Source: UBA2336 sp964597075
Lineage (GTDB): Bacteria; Bacteroidota; Bacteroidia; Cytophagales; Cyclobacteriaceae
Direction: 5' to 3'
Length of the DNA stretch: 9,297 nt
NCBI GenBank assembly: GCA_964597075.1
Contig: CAZQXC010000101.1
Span: 1-9,297 of the forward strand
Shown: positions 1 through 5,678 of the stretch, piece after piece
How the letters are laid out: the number at the start of each line of letters is the position of its first letter
How positions within the stretch are numbered: position 1 is the first letter of the stretch
Made by a program: the position numbers and the translations under genes
Notes under the pieces: model-generated
Database searches by the model: none
The model's input: the letters and a program-made list of their open reading frames with translations, nothing else
Told to the model about the DNA's origin: nothing

Positions 1-315
1 CCCATATTTGCAGGTGGACTCATCAAATTATTTGCCGATAAGATTACCAAACGAAAAGGTGAGGAATCAGAAGTAAGCTCAGGAGCTTTGTTTAGTTCAG
101 GCTTGATTGCAGGCGGTGCGCTCACAGGAATTTTGGTAGCGGTGCTTTTAGGAACAAATGTTAATACTGCAGCGGGAACGAAATCTGTAATTGCTGTGAT
201 ACATCATGCTGTACGCGGAATTATTCCGGAGGGTGGCGATTTGATCTCCATCATTATGTTTCTTTTGTTAGGTCTGATTGTTTTCCGCTTTGCAAAGGCA
301 AAAGTCAATTCCTGA
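1..315 (+). CDS. OPT-family oligopeptide transporter, C-terminal fragment
   Basis: The reading frame is open from the first base and ends with TGA at 313-315, so only the last 104 residues are present. The start lies outside the window. The fragment begins PIFAGGLI, then has a short charged loop (TKRKGEESE), a hydrophobic segment with the motif SSGLIAGGALTGIL, a polar stretch, and a final membrane segment (IIMFLLLGLIVFRF) with a basic tail. The SGLIAGGAL motif followed by a last helix matches my knowledge of the end of bacterial OPT (oligopeptide/metal-chelate) transporters of the inner membrane. A TTG at 88 could be mistaken for a start, but the frame upstream is coding in character and contiguous. 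Substrate cannot be inferred from this tail. The gene converges on the TerB-like gene and shares its terminator. Confidence 0.75.
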   Translation, partial: PIFAGGLIKLFADKITKRKGEESEVSSGALFSSGLIAGGALTGILVAVLLGTNVNTAAGTKSVIAVIHHAVRGIIPEGGDLISIIMFLLLGLIVFRFAKAKVNS

Positions 316-337
316 TTAGAATAAATACTTGTAAACT

Positions 338-371
338 AAAAAAGTCCTGATGTACTTTCAGGACTTTTTTT
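338..371. terminator. Bidirectional intrinsic terminator between OPT and TerB-like genes
   Basis: An 8-bp perfect stem, AGTCCTGA (343-350) with TCAGGACT (358-365), encloses a 7-nt loop. It is flanked by A-tracts on the left and T-tracts on the right, so either strand gives a hairpin followed by a U-run. It sits 27 nt after the transporter stop and 27 nt beyond the TerB-like stop on the other strand, as expected for convergent genes. Confidence 0.88.
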
Positions 372-391
372 ATGGGTTACTGGTTGTATCG

Positions 392-757
392 TTAGGTGGA
401 AAGTTCTATTATTTCTTTCAAGGCGCTCAAGGCTTTTGTTTCCGATTCGTCCACTATTCCATCCGCATTGATAATATCGTACATGTCGGTAAACACTTTA
501 TATTTCTGAGGAAATTTAACGGAAGTGAAATGATTGAATGTATCCTTAAATAAGGTACTAAGTTGATTTTTATCGAAATCGTCATACAGATTTCGTTGTT
601 CATTAATTTTTTTATCGAAGTCGGAATCGGCAGGGAATAACTTTTTCATTTTTTCCTTGATAACCCCTTGTTCAGCTTCGTGAAAATCACCATCGACATG
701 AGCCATATAGATGTACAGGAACAATACAAAATCAGCAAAGTTTTTATGGATTACCAT
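392..757 (-). CDS. TerB-like domain protein (small, cytoplasmic, function unknown)
   Basis: A 121-residue, all-helical-looking protein with no signal peptide or membrane segment. Two acidic motifs sit on either side of a central helical region: VDGDFHEAE (residues 21-29) and NADGIVDESE (residues 97-106). This pair of DG(D/I)xxxxE motifs is the signature of TerB/DjlA-N-terminal-like domains, where the acidic residues can bind divalent metal. In this family TerB is linked to tellurite resistance and stress responses, but stand-alone copies in Bacteroidota are generally uncharacterised. No other ter genes are nearby, so tellurite resistance should not be inferred. The ATG at 755-757 is the only sensible start; no Shine-Dalgarno is visible. 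It lies downstream of groEL on the same strand but is separated from it by the groEL terminator, so it probably has its own promoter in 758-820, which I could not identify. Confidence 0.72.
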   Translation of the reverse strand: MVIHKNFADFVLFLYIYMAHVDGDFHEAEQGVIKEKMKKLFPADSDFDKKINEQRNLYDDFDKNQLSTLFKDTFNHFTSVKFPQKYKVFTDMYDIINADGIVDESETKALSALKEIIELST

Positions 758-820
758 AGCAATTGAATTAATAGCTCCAAGTTACATTACAGACGGATAA
801 ACCCCAAATAAGGTCAAAAT

Positions 821-850
821 AAAAGGTTCCACTTTTGGGTGGAACCTTAT
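821..850 (-). terminator. Intrinsic terminator of groES-groEL
   Basis: A 10-bp perfect stem, AAGGTTCCAC (823-832) with GTGGAACCTT (839-848), has a 6-nt loop. Read on the minus strand it is followed by a T-rich run (TTTTATTTTG). It lies 25 nt beyond the groEL stop. The plus-strand side has only a weak T-run, so it appears to act mainly for groEL. Confidence 0.87.
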
Positions 851-873
851 CTTAAAAAATGATGATCGGATGA

Positions 874-2502
874 TTACATCATGCCGCCCATGCCGCCACC
901 GTGTGGCATGGCAGGCTCTGCTTTCTCTTCCGGAATCTCAGAAACTACAGCTTCAGTAGTTAAGAGAAGGCCGGCAATAGATGCCGCATTTTCAAGCGCA
1001 AGACGAGCCACCTTAGTGGGATCAATAATACCGGCTGCGAAGAAGTCTTCGAACTTATTGGTTCGGGCATTGAATCCATAATCCTTCTTGCCTTCGCGAA
1101 CTTTATTAACAATTACTGAACCTTCCTGGCCAGCATTTTCGGCAATAGTCCGAAGCGGAGATTCAAGAGCAAGGCGGATAATATTTACACCAGTTTCCTG
1201 ATCTTCATTTTCAGTTTCAACCGACTTAAGCGCTTCAATAGCACGCACATAAGCTACGCCACCCCCAGGAATTACACCTTCCTGTACAGCGGCACGTGTT
1301 GCGTGCAAGGCATCATCAACGCGGTCTTTCTTCTCTTTCATTTCCACTTCGGTAGATGCCCCGATATAAAGAATAGCGACACCACCAGAAAGTTTAGCTA
1401 AACGCTCCTGAAGCTTTTCCTTATCGTAATCAGATGTTGTGGTTTCAATCTGAGCTTTGATTTGATTCACACGACCAGTAATGTCTGCTTTTTTACCAGC
1501 ACCATTAACAATAGTAGTGTTATCCTTATCAACGTTAACCTTTTCAGCGCGACCCAGCATATCCAGTGTAGCACTTTCCAATTTAAAGCCTAGTTCTTCA
1601 GTAATCACTTTTCCGCCGGTCAGTACGGCAATGTCTTCCAACATAGCCTTACGTCTGTCACCAAAACCGGGGGCTTTAACGGCTGCCACGCGAAGCGCGC
1701 CACGGATTTTGTTTACCACCAGGGTTGCTAAAGCTTCGCCTTCAACTTCTTCTGCAATAATTAAGAGTGGCTTACCGGTTTGTGCGGTTTGCTCCAAAAC
1801 AGGAAGCAATTCCTTCATGCTGCTGATTTTCTTGTCATAGATCAGGATGTAAGGACTTTCCAGGTCAGCTTCCATTTTTTCGGTGTTGGTTACGAAGTAA
1901 GGAGACAGGTATCCGCGATCGAATTGCATACCTTCTACAGTCTTCACTTCGGTTTCGGTTCCTTTGGCTTCTTCAACGGTGATCACACCATCTTTACCTA
2001 CTTTCTCCATAGCATCGGCAATCATTTTACCAATCGTTTCATCGTTATTAGACGAAATGGATGCTACTTGTTCAATTTCGCTGGAATCCTTAATTTTTTT
2101 GGATTGCTTTTTCAAGCTCTCAATAACAACATATACAGCTTTGTCTATACCGCGTTTTAAATCCATAGGATTTGCTCCGGCTGCCACATTTTTAATACCG
2201 TGACTAAAAATAGACTGCGCCAAAACAGTAGCTGTAGTAGTACCGTCACCGGCTGCATCAGCAGTTTTAGAGGCAACTTCTTTTACTAGTTGTGCACCCA
2301 TGTTTTCAATGGGATCTTTTAACTCGATTTCTTTCGCCACGGAAACACCATCTTTAGTAACTGCTGGTGCTCCAAATTTTTTATCGAGTATAACGTTACG
2401 TCCTTTAGGACCCAGGGTAACTTTAACGGCATCAGACAGTTTATCAACGCCTTTTTTCAGTCTGTCGCGGGCCGATGTATCGAATGTAATTTCTTTCGCC
2501 AT
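874..2502 (-). CDS. groEL: Chaperonin GroEL (Hsp60, 60 kDa subunit)
   Basis: A full-length 542-residue type I chaperonin, normal for the family (about 540-550). It forms the 14-mer double-ring ATPase that folds cytosolic proteins with GroES. Visible hallmarks are the N-terminal MAKEITFD, the phosphate-binding GPKGRNVILDKKFG (residues 31-44), the ATPase loops DGVSVAKEI (D51) and GDGTTTATVL (D86), the apical-domain segment KAPGFGDRRKAMLEDIAVLTGG, the C-terminal-half GGGVAY nucleotide-site region, and the flexible Gly/Met tail GGGMGGMM. No key residue is missing. The ATG at 2500-2502 is chosen by family alignment; the leader has no Shine-Dalgarno, which is usual for Bacteroidota. It lies 24 nt downstream of groES as the second gene of a bicistronic operon and is followed by its own terminator. 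Confidence 0.98.
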   Translation of the reverse strand: MAKEITFDTSARDRLKKGVDKLSDAVKVTLGPKGRNVILDKKFGAPAVTKDGVSVAKEIELKDPIENMGAQLVKEVASKTADAAGDGTTTATVLAQSIFSHGIKNVAAGANPMDLKRGIDKAVYVVIESLKKQSKKIKDSSEIEQVASISSNNDETIGKMIADAMEKVGKDGVITVEEAKGTETEVKTVEGMQFDRGYLSPYFVTNTEKMEADLESPYILIYDKKISSMKELLPVLEQTAQTGKPLLIIAEEVEGEALATLVVNKIRGALRVAAVKAPGFGDRRKAMLEDIAVLTGGKVITEELGFKLESATLDMLGRAEKVNVDKDNTTIVNGAGKKADITGRVNQIKAQIETTTSDYDKEKLQERLAKLSGGVAILYIGASTEVEMKEKKDRVDDALHATRAAVQEGVIPGGGVAYVRAIEALKSVETENEDQETGVNIIRLALESPLRTIAENAGQEGSVIVNKVREGKKDYGFNARTNKFEDFFAAGIIDPTKVARLALENAASIAGLLLTTEAVVSEIPEEKAEPAMPHGGGMGGMM

Positions 2503-2526
2503 GGTATAGTATTATTTTAAATGTGA

Positions 2527-2805
2527 TTAAATGATTCCGAAAATGTCAGAGTTTCTCATAATAAGGTATTCTTTACCATCAATGTTGATCTCCGTGCCGG
2601 AGTACTTTCCATAGAGTATCTGATCACCAACTTTAACGGTAACTGGCTTGTCTTTTAAGCCTTCGCCTACGGCTATCACTTTGCCTTTTTGAGGCTTTTC
2701 TTTGGATGAATCCGGGATGTACAGGCCCGAGGAAGTTTTTGTTTCAGCTTCAGCGGGTTCAACGAGTACCCGGTCTTCATTTGGTTTGAAGTTGATCTTT
2801 GCCAT
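2527..2805 (-). CDS. groES: Co-chaperonin GroES (Hsp10)
   Basis: A 92-residue GroES, the lid of the GroEL chamber. The start is taken as the ATG at 2803-2805 (MAKINFKPNEDRVLVEP), not the upstream in-frame ATG at 2832. The upstream start would add nine residues (MLNLKIHYY) that have no counterpart in the family and would overlap the probable promoter. Features seen are the N-terminal beta strand with P8 and DRVLVEP, the mobile loop around residues 20-37 with the GroEL-contacting GLYIP (residues 27-31, replacing the common GGIVLP or GGIYIP), the KGKVIAVGEG strand, VKVGDQILYGKYSGTEI, and the C-terminal LIMRNSDIFGII. It is the first gene of the chaperonin operon. Confidence 0.97.
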   Translation of the reverse strand: MAKINFKPNEDRVLVEPAEAETKTSSGLYIPDSSKEKPQKGKVIAVGEGLKDKPVTVKVGDQILYGKYSGTEINIDGKEYLIMRNSDIFGII

Positions 2806-2835
2806 ATAGTAATGGATTTTAAGGTTTAACAATTT

Positions 2836-2865
2836 GTTATACTGCGCTTATCAGCTATTGTGCCA
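2836..2865 (-). promoter_or_regulatory. Candidate groES promoter (two overlapping readings)
   Basis: On the minus strand, 2865-2850 reads TGGCACAATAGCTGAT and is followed by TATAAC at 2841-2836. Reading one is a sigma-54 type site. TGGCAC matches the -24 element exactly, with correct spacing to CTGAT in place of the -12 TTGCW. That leaves two mismatches, one of them in the important GC pair. Its start would be near 2839, giving a leader of about 33 nt. Reading two is a housekeeping promoter with TATAAC as the -7/-10 box and a weak upstream box. No CIRCE-type inverted repeat is present. Which reading is right cannot be decided from sequence. Confidence 0.4.
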
Positions 2866-2937
2866 CAGCCAAAAGCGGGGCGAATAACGGACAAAATTTC
2901 AATAAAATGACATTTTATAACCGCTTTTCACCTTAGA

Positions 2938-3034
2938 TGACAGATATGGGGAGCAGTTCTCTGCCAAATCTGTCAGGCAGTAGCCAGGGGCTGTCAGGTT
3001 CGTTCTACCGGGTATAACCCTTCATTTGGCAGAG
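2938..3034. promoter_or_regulatory. TGNCA-rich control region with inverted repeats between groES and the 3075 gene
   Basis: Five TGNCA pentamers lie here at 2938, 2962, 2971, 2992 and 3027, and two more lie nearer groES at 2908 and 2861. A perfect 11-nt inverted repeat pairs CTCTGCCAAAT (2959-2969) with ATTTGGCAGAG (3024-3034). A second pair is TGACAGAT (2938-2945) with ATCTGTCA (2968-2975). CTGTCAGG occurs twice, at 2970 and 2991, 21 bp or about two helical turns apart. This looks like binding sites for a dimeric regulator controlling the divergent genes. The regulator is not identified. Confidence 0.5.
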
Positions 3035-3057
3035 GTTTTTCAATTGATTAATTTTTG
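3025..3057 (+). promoter_or_regulatory. Candidate Bacteroidota-type promoter for the 3075 gene
   Basis: TTTGG at 3025-3029 resembles the -33 box. After a 20-nt spacer, TAATTTTTG at 3049-3057 resembles the -7 box TAnnTTTG with one extra T. The coding start follows 17 nt later. The -33 box falls inside the right arm of the 11-nt inverted repeat, so a protein bound there could block transcription. Confidence 0.45.
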
Positions 3058-3074
3058 GATCAAAATTCAAGATT

Positions 3075-3791
3075 ATGGAGCGTTTATCAAAAGATTGGAT
3101 TACCCAGGGACTGATTGATTTTGAATACAAGAAATACGTTTTGCTCGCCTATCTGAAACGTGTTAAAGAGTCTTTTGGAAGAGTGGAACTTTACCCGGAT
3201 ATGGCTGATCTTGTCTTTCACTACCGGAACTTGCTAGCCATTAAGGAAAATAAAACATTGTTAAAGGAATCGTTTCCAAAGGAACTTTCTCATGATGAAT
3301 TTAAAAAACTTGAAATTTGCTACCGGCAGTTGATTGAAGACGATGCGATCATGAGTGAGTTGGAATCCATTATTGAGTTTTCAATTCCTCAAGTAAAGGA
3401 TTCTTTACAGGAAGGGGCAGTTATCTTTGAATATGTAGAATCGCAGTGTGAAATATCGACCATTGGTGTTACCCCGCTGTACGCCAAGGAAGGTTATTTG
3501 TTTGTAACGCAGCCTCCAGAAAACGAAACACAAGTTTATCGCTACCAGGTCAGCATCTTTGAAGATGCACACGAGCAATTGCGAAGTTTAAATACGGAGT
3601 TTATCGAAGCGATTACAAAAACACCTGTGGTTACTTATGAACAATTGAAACTCAACCTGATTCGGAAGTTTAAGGATTTGCCCAATCCGGCAACGTATCT
3701 TATCCTATCGCGAATGAAGTTCCCTTTCCATGAAACGTTTATGCCGGTGGCTAAGCGTCTATTCGTTAAGCATCTTTCGGCTGCAGCATAA
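3075..3791 (+). CDS. Conserved-looking protein of unknown function
   Basis: A 238-residue soluble protein that I do not recognise. No signal peptide, membrane segment or known catalytic motif is visible. The first third (MERLSKDWITQGLIDFEYKK, LLAYLKRVKESFG) is amphipathic helix and rich in Lys/Glu. The middle (residues about 110-165) alternates hydrophobic residues suggestive of beta strands (GAVIFEYVE, GYLFVTQPP, YRYQVSIFED). The C-terminal part (EQLKLNLIRKFKDLPNPATYLILSRMKFPFHETFMPVAKRLF, residues about 193-234, given in pieces here only as key positions) is helical with a Pro-rich hinge. Codon use resembles the neighbours, so this is not an obvious import. It is monocistronic: divergent from groESL, with its own candidate promoter, and closed by a terminator 3 nt after the stop. 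Shared control with the chaperonin is possible but only inferred from the common intergenic region. The ATG at 3075 is the first in frame. Confidence 0.85.
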   Translation: MERLSKDWITQGLIDFEYKKYVLLAYLKRVKESFGRVELYPDMADLVFHYRNLLAIKENKTLLKESFPKELSHDEFKKLEICYRQLIEDDAIMSELESIIEFSIPQVKDSLQEGAVIFEYVESQCEISTIGVTPLYAKEGYLFVTQPPENETQVYRYQVSIFEDAHEQLRSLNTEFIEAITKTPVVTYEQLKLNLIRKFKDLPNPATYLILSRMKFPFHETFMPVAKRLFVKHLSAAA

Positions 3792-3824
3792 AAAAACCTG
3801 ATGGTTTTTCCATCAGGTTTTTAT
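3791..3824. terminator. Bidirectional intrinsic terminator between the 3075 gene and secG
   Basis: An 11-bp perfect stem, AAACCTGATGG (3794-3804) with CCATCAGGTTT (3810-3820), has a T5 loop. An A-tract precedes it and a T-tract follows it, giving a U-run on both strands. It ends the 3075 transcript and, on the minus strand, the miaB-to-secG operon (secG stop at 3846). Confidence 0.9.
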
Positions 3825-3845
3825 TGAGTTATAATGCTTTAACTT

Positions 3846-4181
3846 TTATTCGTTTTCTTGTTCCACTTCATCAGGCATAATAGGAGCAGGATTAGCAGGT
3901 GCGGCTTGCTCACCAGCTTTATCCAAAATATCATTACCAGAACCAGCTGAAGGGGTTACTAAATTAGTGGAAAGGGTGAGGGCAAGAACCATGATGGTGA
4001 TTACAAATCCCCAGGTTAATCGCTCTAGCAAATCGCCTGTTTTTTTAACCCCCATAATGTTAGCCGCGCCTGATCCACCAAACTGGCTGGACAGTCCGCC
4101 ACCCTTCGAATTCTGAGCCAGAATAACAACTACCAGTAAAAAGCAAACAAAAATGATGAGGCCTACAATGAAACTAAACAT
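3846..4181 (-). CDS. secG: Preprotein translocase subunit SecG
   Basis: A 111-residue inner-membrane protein with the SecG plan. TM1 is at about residues 2-22, followed by the conserved cytoplasmic loop LAQNSKGGGLSSQFGGSG (residues 21-38) and the motif ANIMGVKKTGDLLERLTW (residues 40-57). TM2 is at about 57-75. After it comes a variable Ala/Pro/acid-rich tail (residues 76-111) typical of Bacteroidota SecG. SecG assists SecYE and SecA in moving proteins across the membrane. It is the last gene of the miaB operon, 3 nt after the TPR gene stop, and is followed by a terminator. The longer acidic tail is the only deviation from the minimal E. coli-type protein. Confidence 0.95.
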   Translation of the reverse strand: MFSFIVGLIIFVCFLLVVVILAQNSKGGGLSSQFGGSGAANIMGVKKTGDLLERLTWGFVITIMVLALTLSTNLVTPSAGSGNDILDKAGEQAAPANPAPIMPDEVEQENE

Positions 4182-4184
4182 AAC

Positions 4185-5099
4185 TTATCTCCTTAAATCT
4201 TCAATTTGAGCTGCAAAGTAAGCCTTTTTTTGCGGAAACTTCCAAATAAGCTTTTTGTAGACCTCAATGGCTTTATCCTTTTTACCCTGTCGGATTAAAA
4301 TTTCCGCCAATGTTTCTGAAACGATATGATCACCAAATTCTCCACTTTTTAATGTTGATGCGAGGTCAGGTTTCTCGTCAGCGGAAGATGCTGGTGTGCG
4401 TGCTGGTTTAGTTTTTATAAACTGTTTTATGATCTCGATTTGTTCTTTGGTTGTATCACTTTCCGGTTTAATTTTCTTCCGTGTGGCTTTAATCTCGTTT
4501 ACAATCGGATCCAGGTCTGATGTTTTTTTATTAGCTTTTTTTTTCTCCGGTTCGAGGGGTGAAACGGTTGATTCAGCCTGATTGTTCTGATCAAGCTCCT
4601 TCGCCATTTGAATGATCCGTTCTTTCTTCGAAATCTTTGGCTGTAGTTTACTGAGCGGTAGTTCGGCTATTGCGTTTGGGATGGCAACTCCTTCCTGATC
4701 AAACAAGGCTTCAAAATTATGCTTCAACGCCTGAAGCCGTTCCAGGTCGAGCATTACTTCGTCAGCGTAATCATGCTCGGGGGCTTGTTTAGGAGGTTCA
4801 GGGGTTACTACTGGTTTTTCCAATCCATCAGTATTAGCCTCGGATTGAATGGAGTTGGAACGTTCTACGAGTACAGACATGATTGCTTTGAGTACCGTTC
4901 GGTCTGTTGAGCATACTGCTGCTTGCTGCAAGGCTACTTGTTGATTGTTAAGCTGGTGGTCTTTAGTAACACGTGCAGCCAGCGTTTTCAAAAGCTGGCT
5001 ATACGGATATTCTTTAACCAATAAAGTTACCTCCGCTGCTTCCTGGGAGGAAGATTCGGTAAAGTGGTTTAAAAGACTTGCAAATTGATTTTTATCCAC
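4185..5099 (-). CDS. TPR-containing protein of the lptE-secG operon, function unknown
   Basis: A 304-residue cytoplasmic-looking protein with three parts. The N-terminal helical domain (residues 1-75) carries FASLLNHFTE and the motif KEYPYSQLLKTLAAR. A long polar, low-complexity linker rich in Lys, Glu, Pro and Ser (about 85-250) includes EQIEIIKQFIKTKPAR. A C-terminal TPR-like unit (about 261-304) reads SETLAEILIRQGKKDKAIEVY then KLIWKFPQKKAYFAAQI. From memory, proteins with this start and a C-terminal TPR are common beside lptE and secG in Bacteroidota. A scaffold role in envelope biogenesis is only inference. The start is a GTG at 5097-5099: no ATG exists in frame, and homologues begin at MD+N. 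The frame upstream is open to the lptE stop 33 nt away. Confidence 0.82.
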   Translation of the reverse strand: MDKNQFASLLNHFTESSSQEAAEVTLLVKEYPYSQLLKTLAARVTKDHQLNNQQVALQQAAVCSTDRTVLKAIMSVLVERSNSIQSEANTDGLEKPVVTPEPPKQAPEHDYADEVMLDLERLQALKHNFEALFDQEGVAIPNAIAELPLSKLQPKISKKERIIQMAKELDQNNQAESTVSPLEPEKKKANKKTSDLDPIVNEIKATRKKIKPESDTTKEQIEIIKQFIKTKPARTPASSADEKPDLASTLKSGEFGDHIVSETLAEILIRQGKKDKAIEVYKKLIWKFPQKKAYFAAQIEDLRR

Positions 5100-5132
5100 A
5101 ACAACAGGTGCTATGGTAAAAATAGCTAAATT

Positions 5133-5678
5133 TTACCAATTGGCAATTGAAGCGTTGAAGATGTCCAGTATAATCTGCTCAAAAATCTGGCGAATTAATC
5201 CATCTTCAATATCGGGTAAGTTTAAATCATTGGGGAAATCCCTATAAAATGAAAATGATTTGTCTTTAAAACTCATCGTTTCGTCCAGTGTGTTTATATA
5301 CGTAACACGAACAGTAATGGTTAATCGGGAAGAAGCCGAAGCATCAATCTGTGTGGGGTCTCCACTGGCACGTGGTGCAATTTGTGTTACCTGGTAGGAA
5401 GTTACAATGCCCTCCAACTCCAGTTCACCATTTTCCTGCACTACACTTAGGTTGCTGTTTTGAATCATATAGTCTTTAAGACTATTGGTGAACACCTGGC
5501 CAAGGTTGGCGGGACCCAGATCGGTATTATTATAAAACTCCTGTATAGCAATGGTTTTCGCATTGGTTCCAGAGCCTGTAAAAGAATAAATCCCGCATGA
5601 AGCAAGCCAAATCGGTAAACCGATTAGGATGATTAACAAAGGAATCTGGTTGATAACTTTTGGTGAATTAATTCTCAA
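5133..5678 (-). CDS. lptE: LPS assembly lipoprotein LptE (Bacteroidota type)
   Basis: A 181-residue outer-membrane lipoprotein. It has a basic N-terminus, a hydrophobic segment (residues 11-25) and the lipobox LASC with the acylated Cys at residue 28. Gly at +2 is compatible with outer-membrane sorting. The mature protein opens GIYSFTG, the signature I associate with Bacteroidota LptE. It continues with KTIAIQEFYNNT, LKDYMIQNSNLSVV and GELELEGIVTSYQV, followed by beta strands (RLTITVRVTYINT) and a C-terminal helix (QIFEQIILDIFNASIANW). LptE plugs the LptD beta-barrel that inserts LPS in the outer leaflet; lptD itself is not in this window. The start overlaps the end of the sigma-54 activator gene by 11 nt, implying translational coupling. 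Confidence 0.9.
   Translation of the reverse strand: MRINSPKVINQIPLLIILIGLPIWLASCGIYSFTGSGTNAKTIAIQEFYNNTDLGPANLGQVFTNSLKDYMIQNSNLSVVQENGELELEGIVTSYQVTQIAPRASGDPTQIDASASSRLTITVRVTYINTLDETMSFKDKSFSFYRDFPNDLNLPDIEDGLIRQIFEQIILDIFNASIANW

Noticed and set aside
350..553. 67-codon plus-strand open frame opposite the TerB-like gene
   Set aside because: It begins inside the terminator hairpin and is antisense to a gene with recognisable TerB motifs.
392..757. Tellurite-resistance locus
   Set aside because: Only one TerB-like domain protein is present, with no terC, terD, terZ or related genes nearby; the fold name alone does not support the phenotype.
1481..2203. Several long plus-strand open frames inside groEL
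   Set aside because: They are antisense to an intact, highly conserved groEL. Their translations are low-complexity Ser/Leu-rich or Phe-rich with no family character, and are shadows of codon bias.
2806..2832. Longer GroES starting at the upstream ATG (nine extra residues)
   Set aside because: The extension MLNLKIHYY has no equivalent in GroES proteins and would lie next to the predicted promoter. The MAKINFKP start fits the family.
2806..3074. CIRCE/HrcA operator upstream of groES
   Set aside because: I looked for TTAGCACTC-N9-GAGTGCTAA and found neither arm on either strand.
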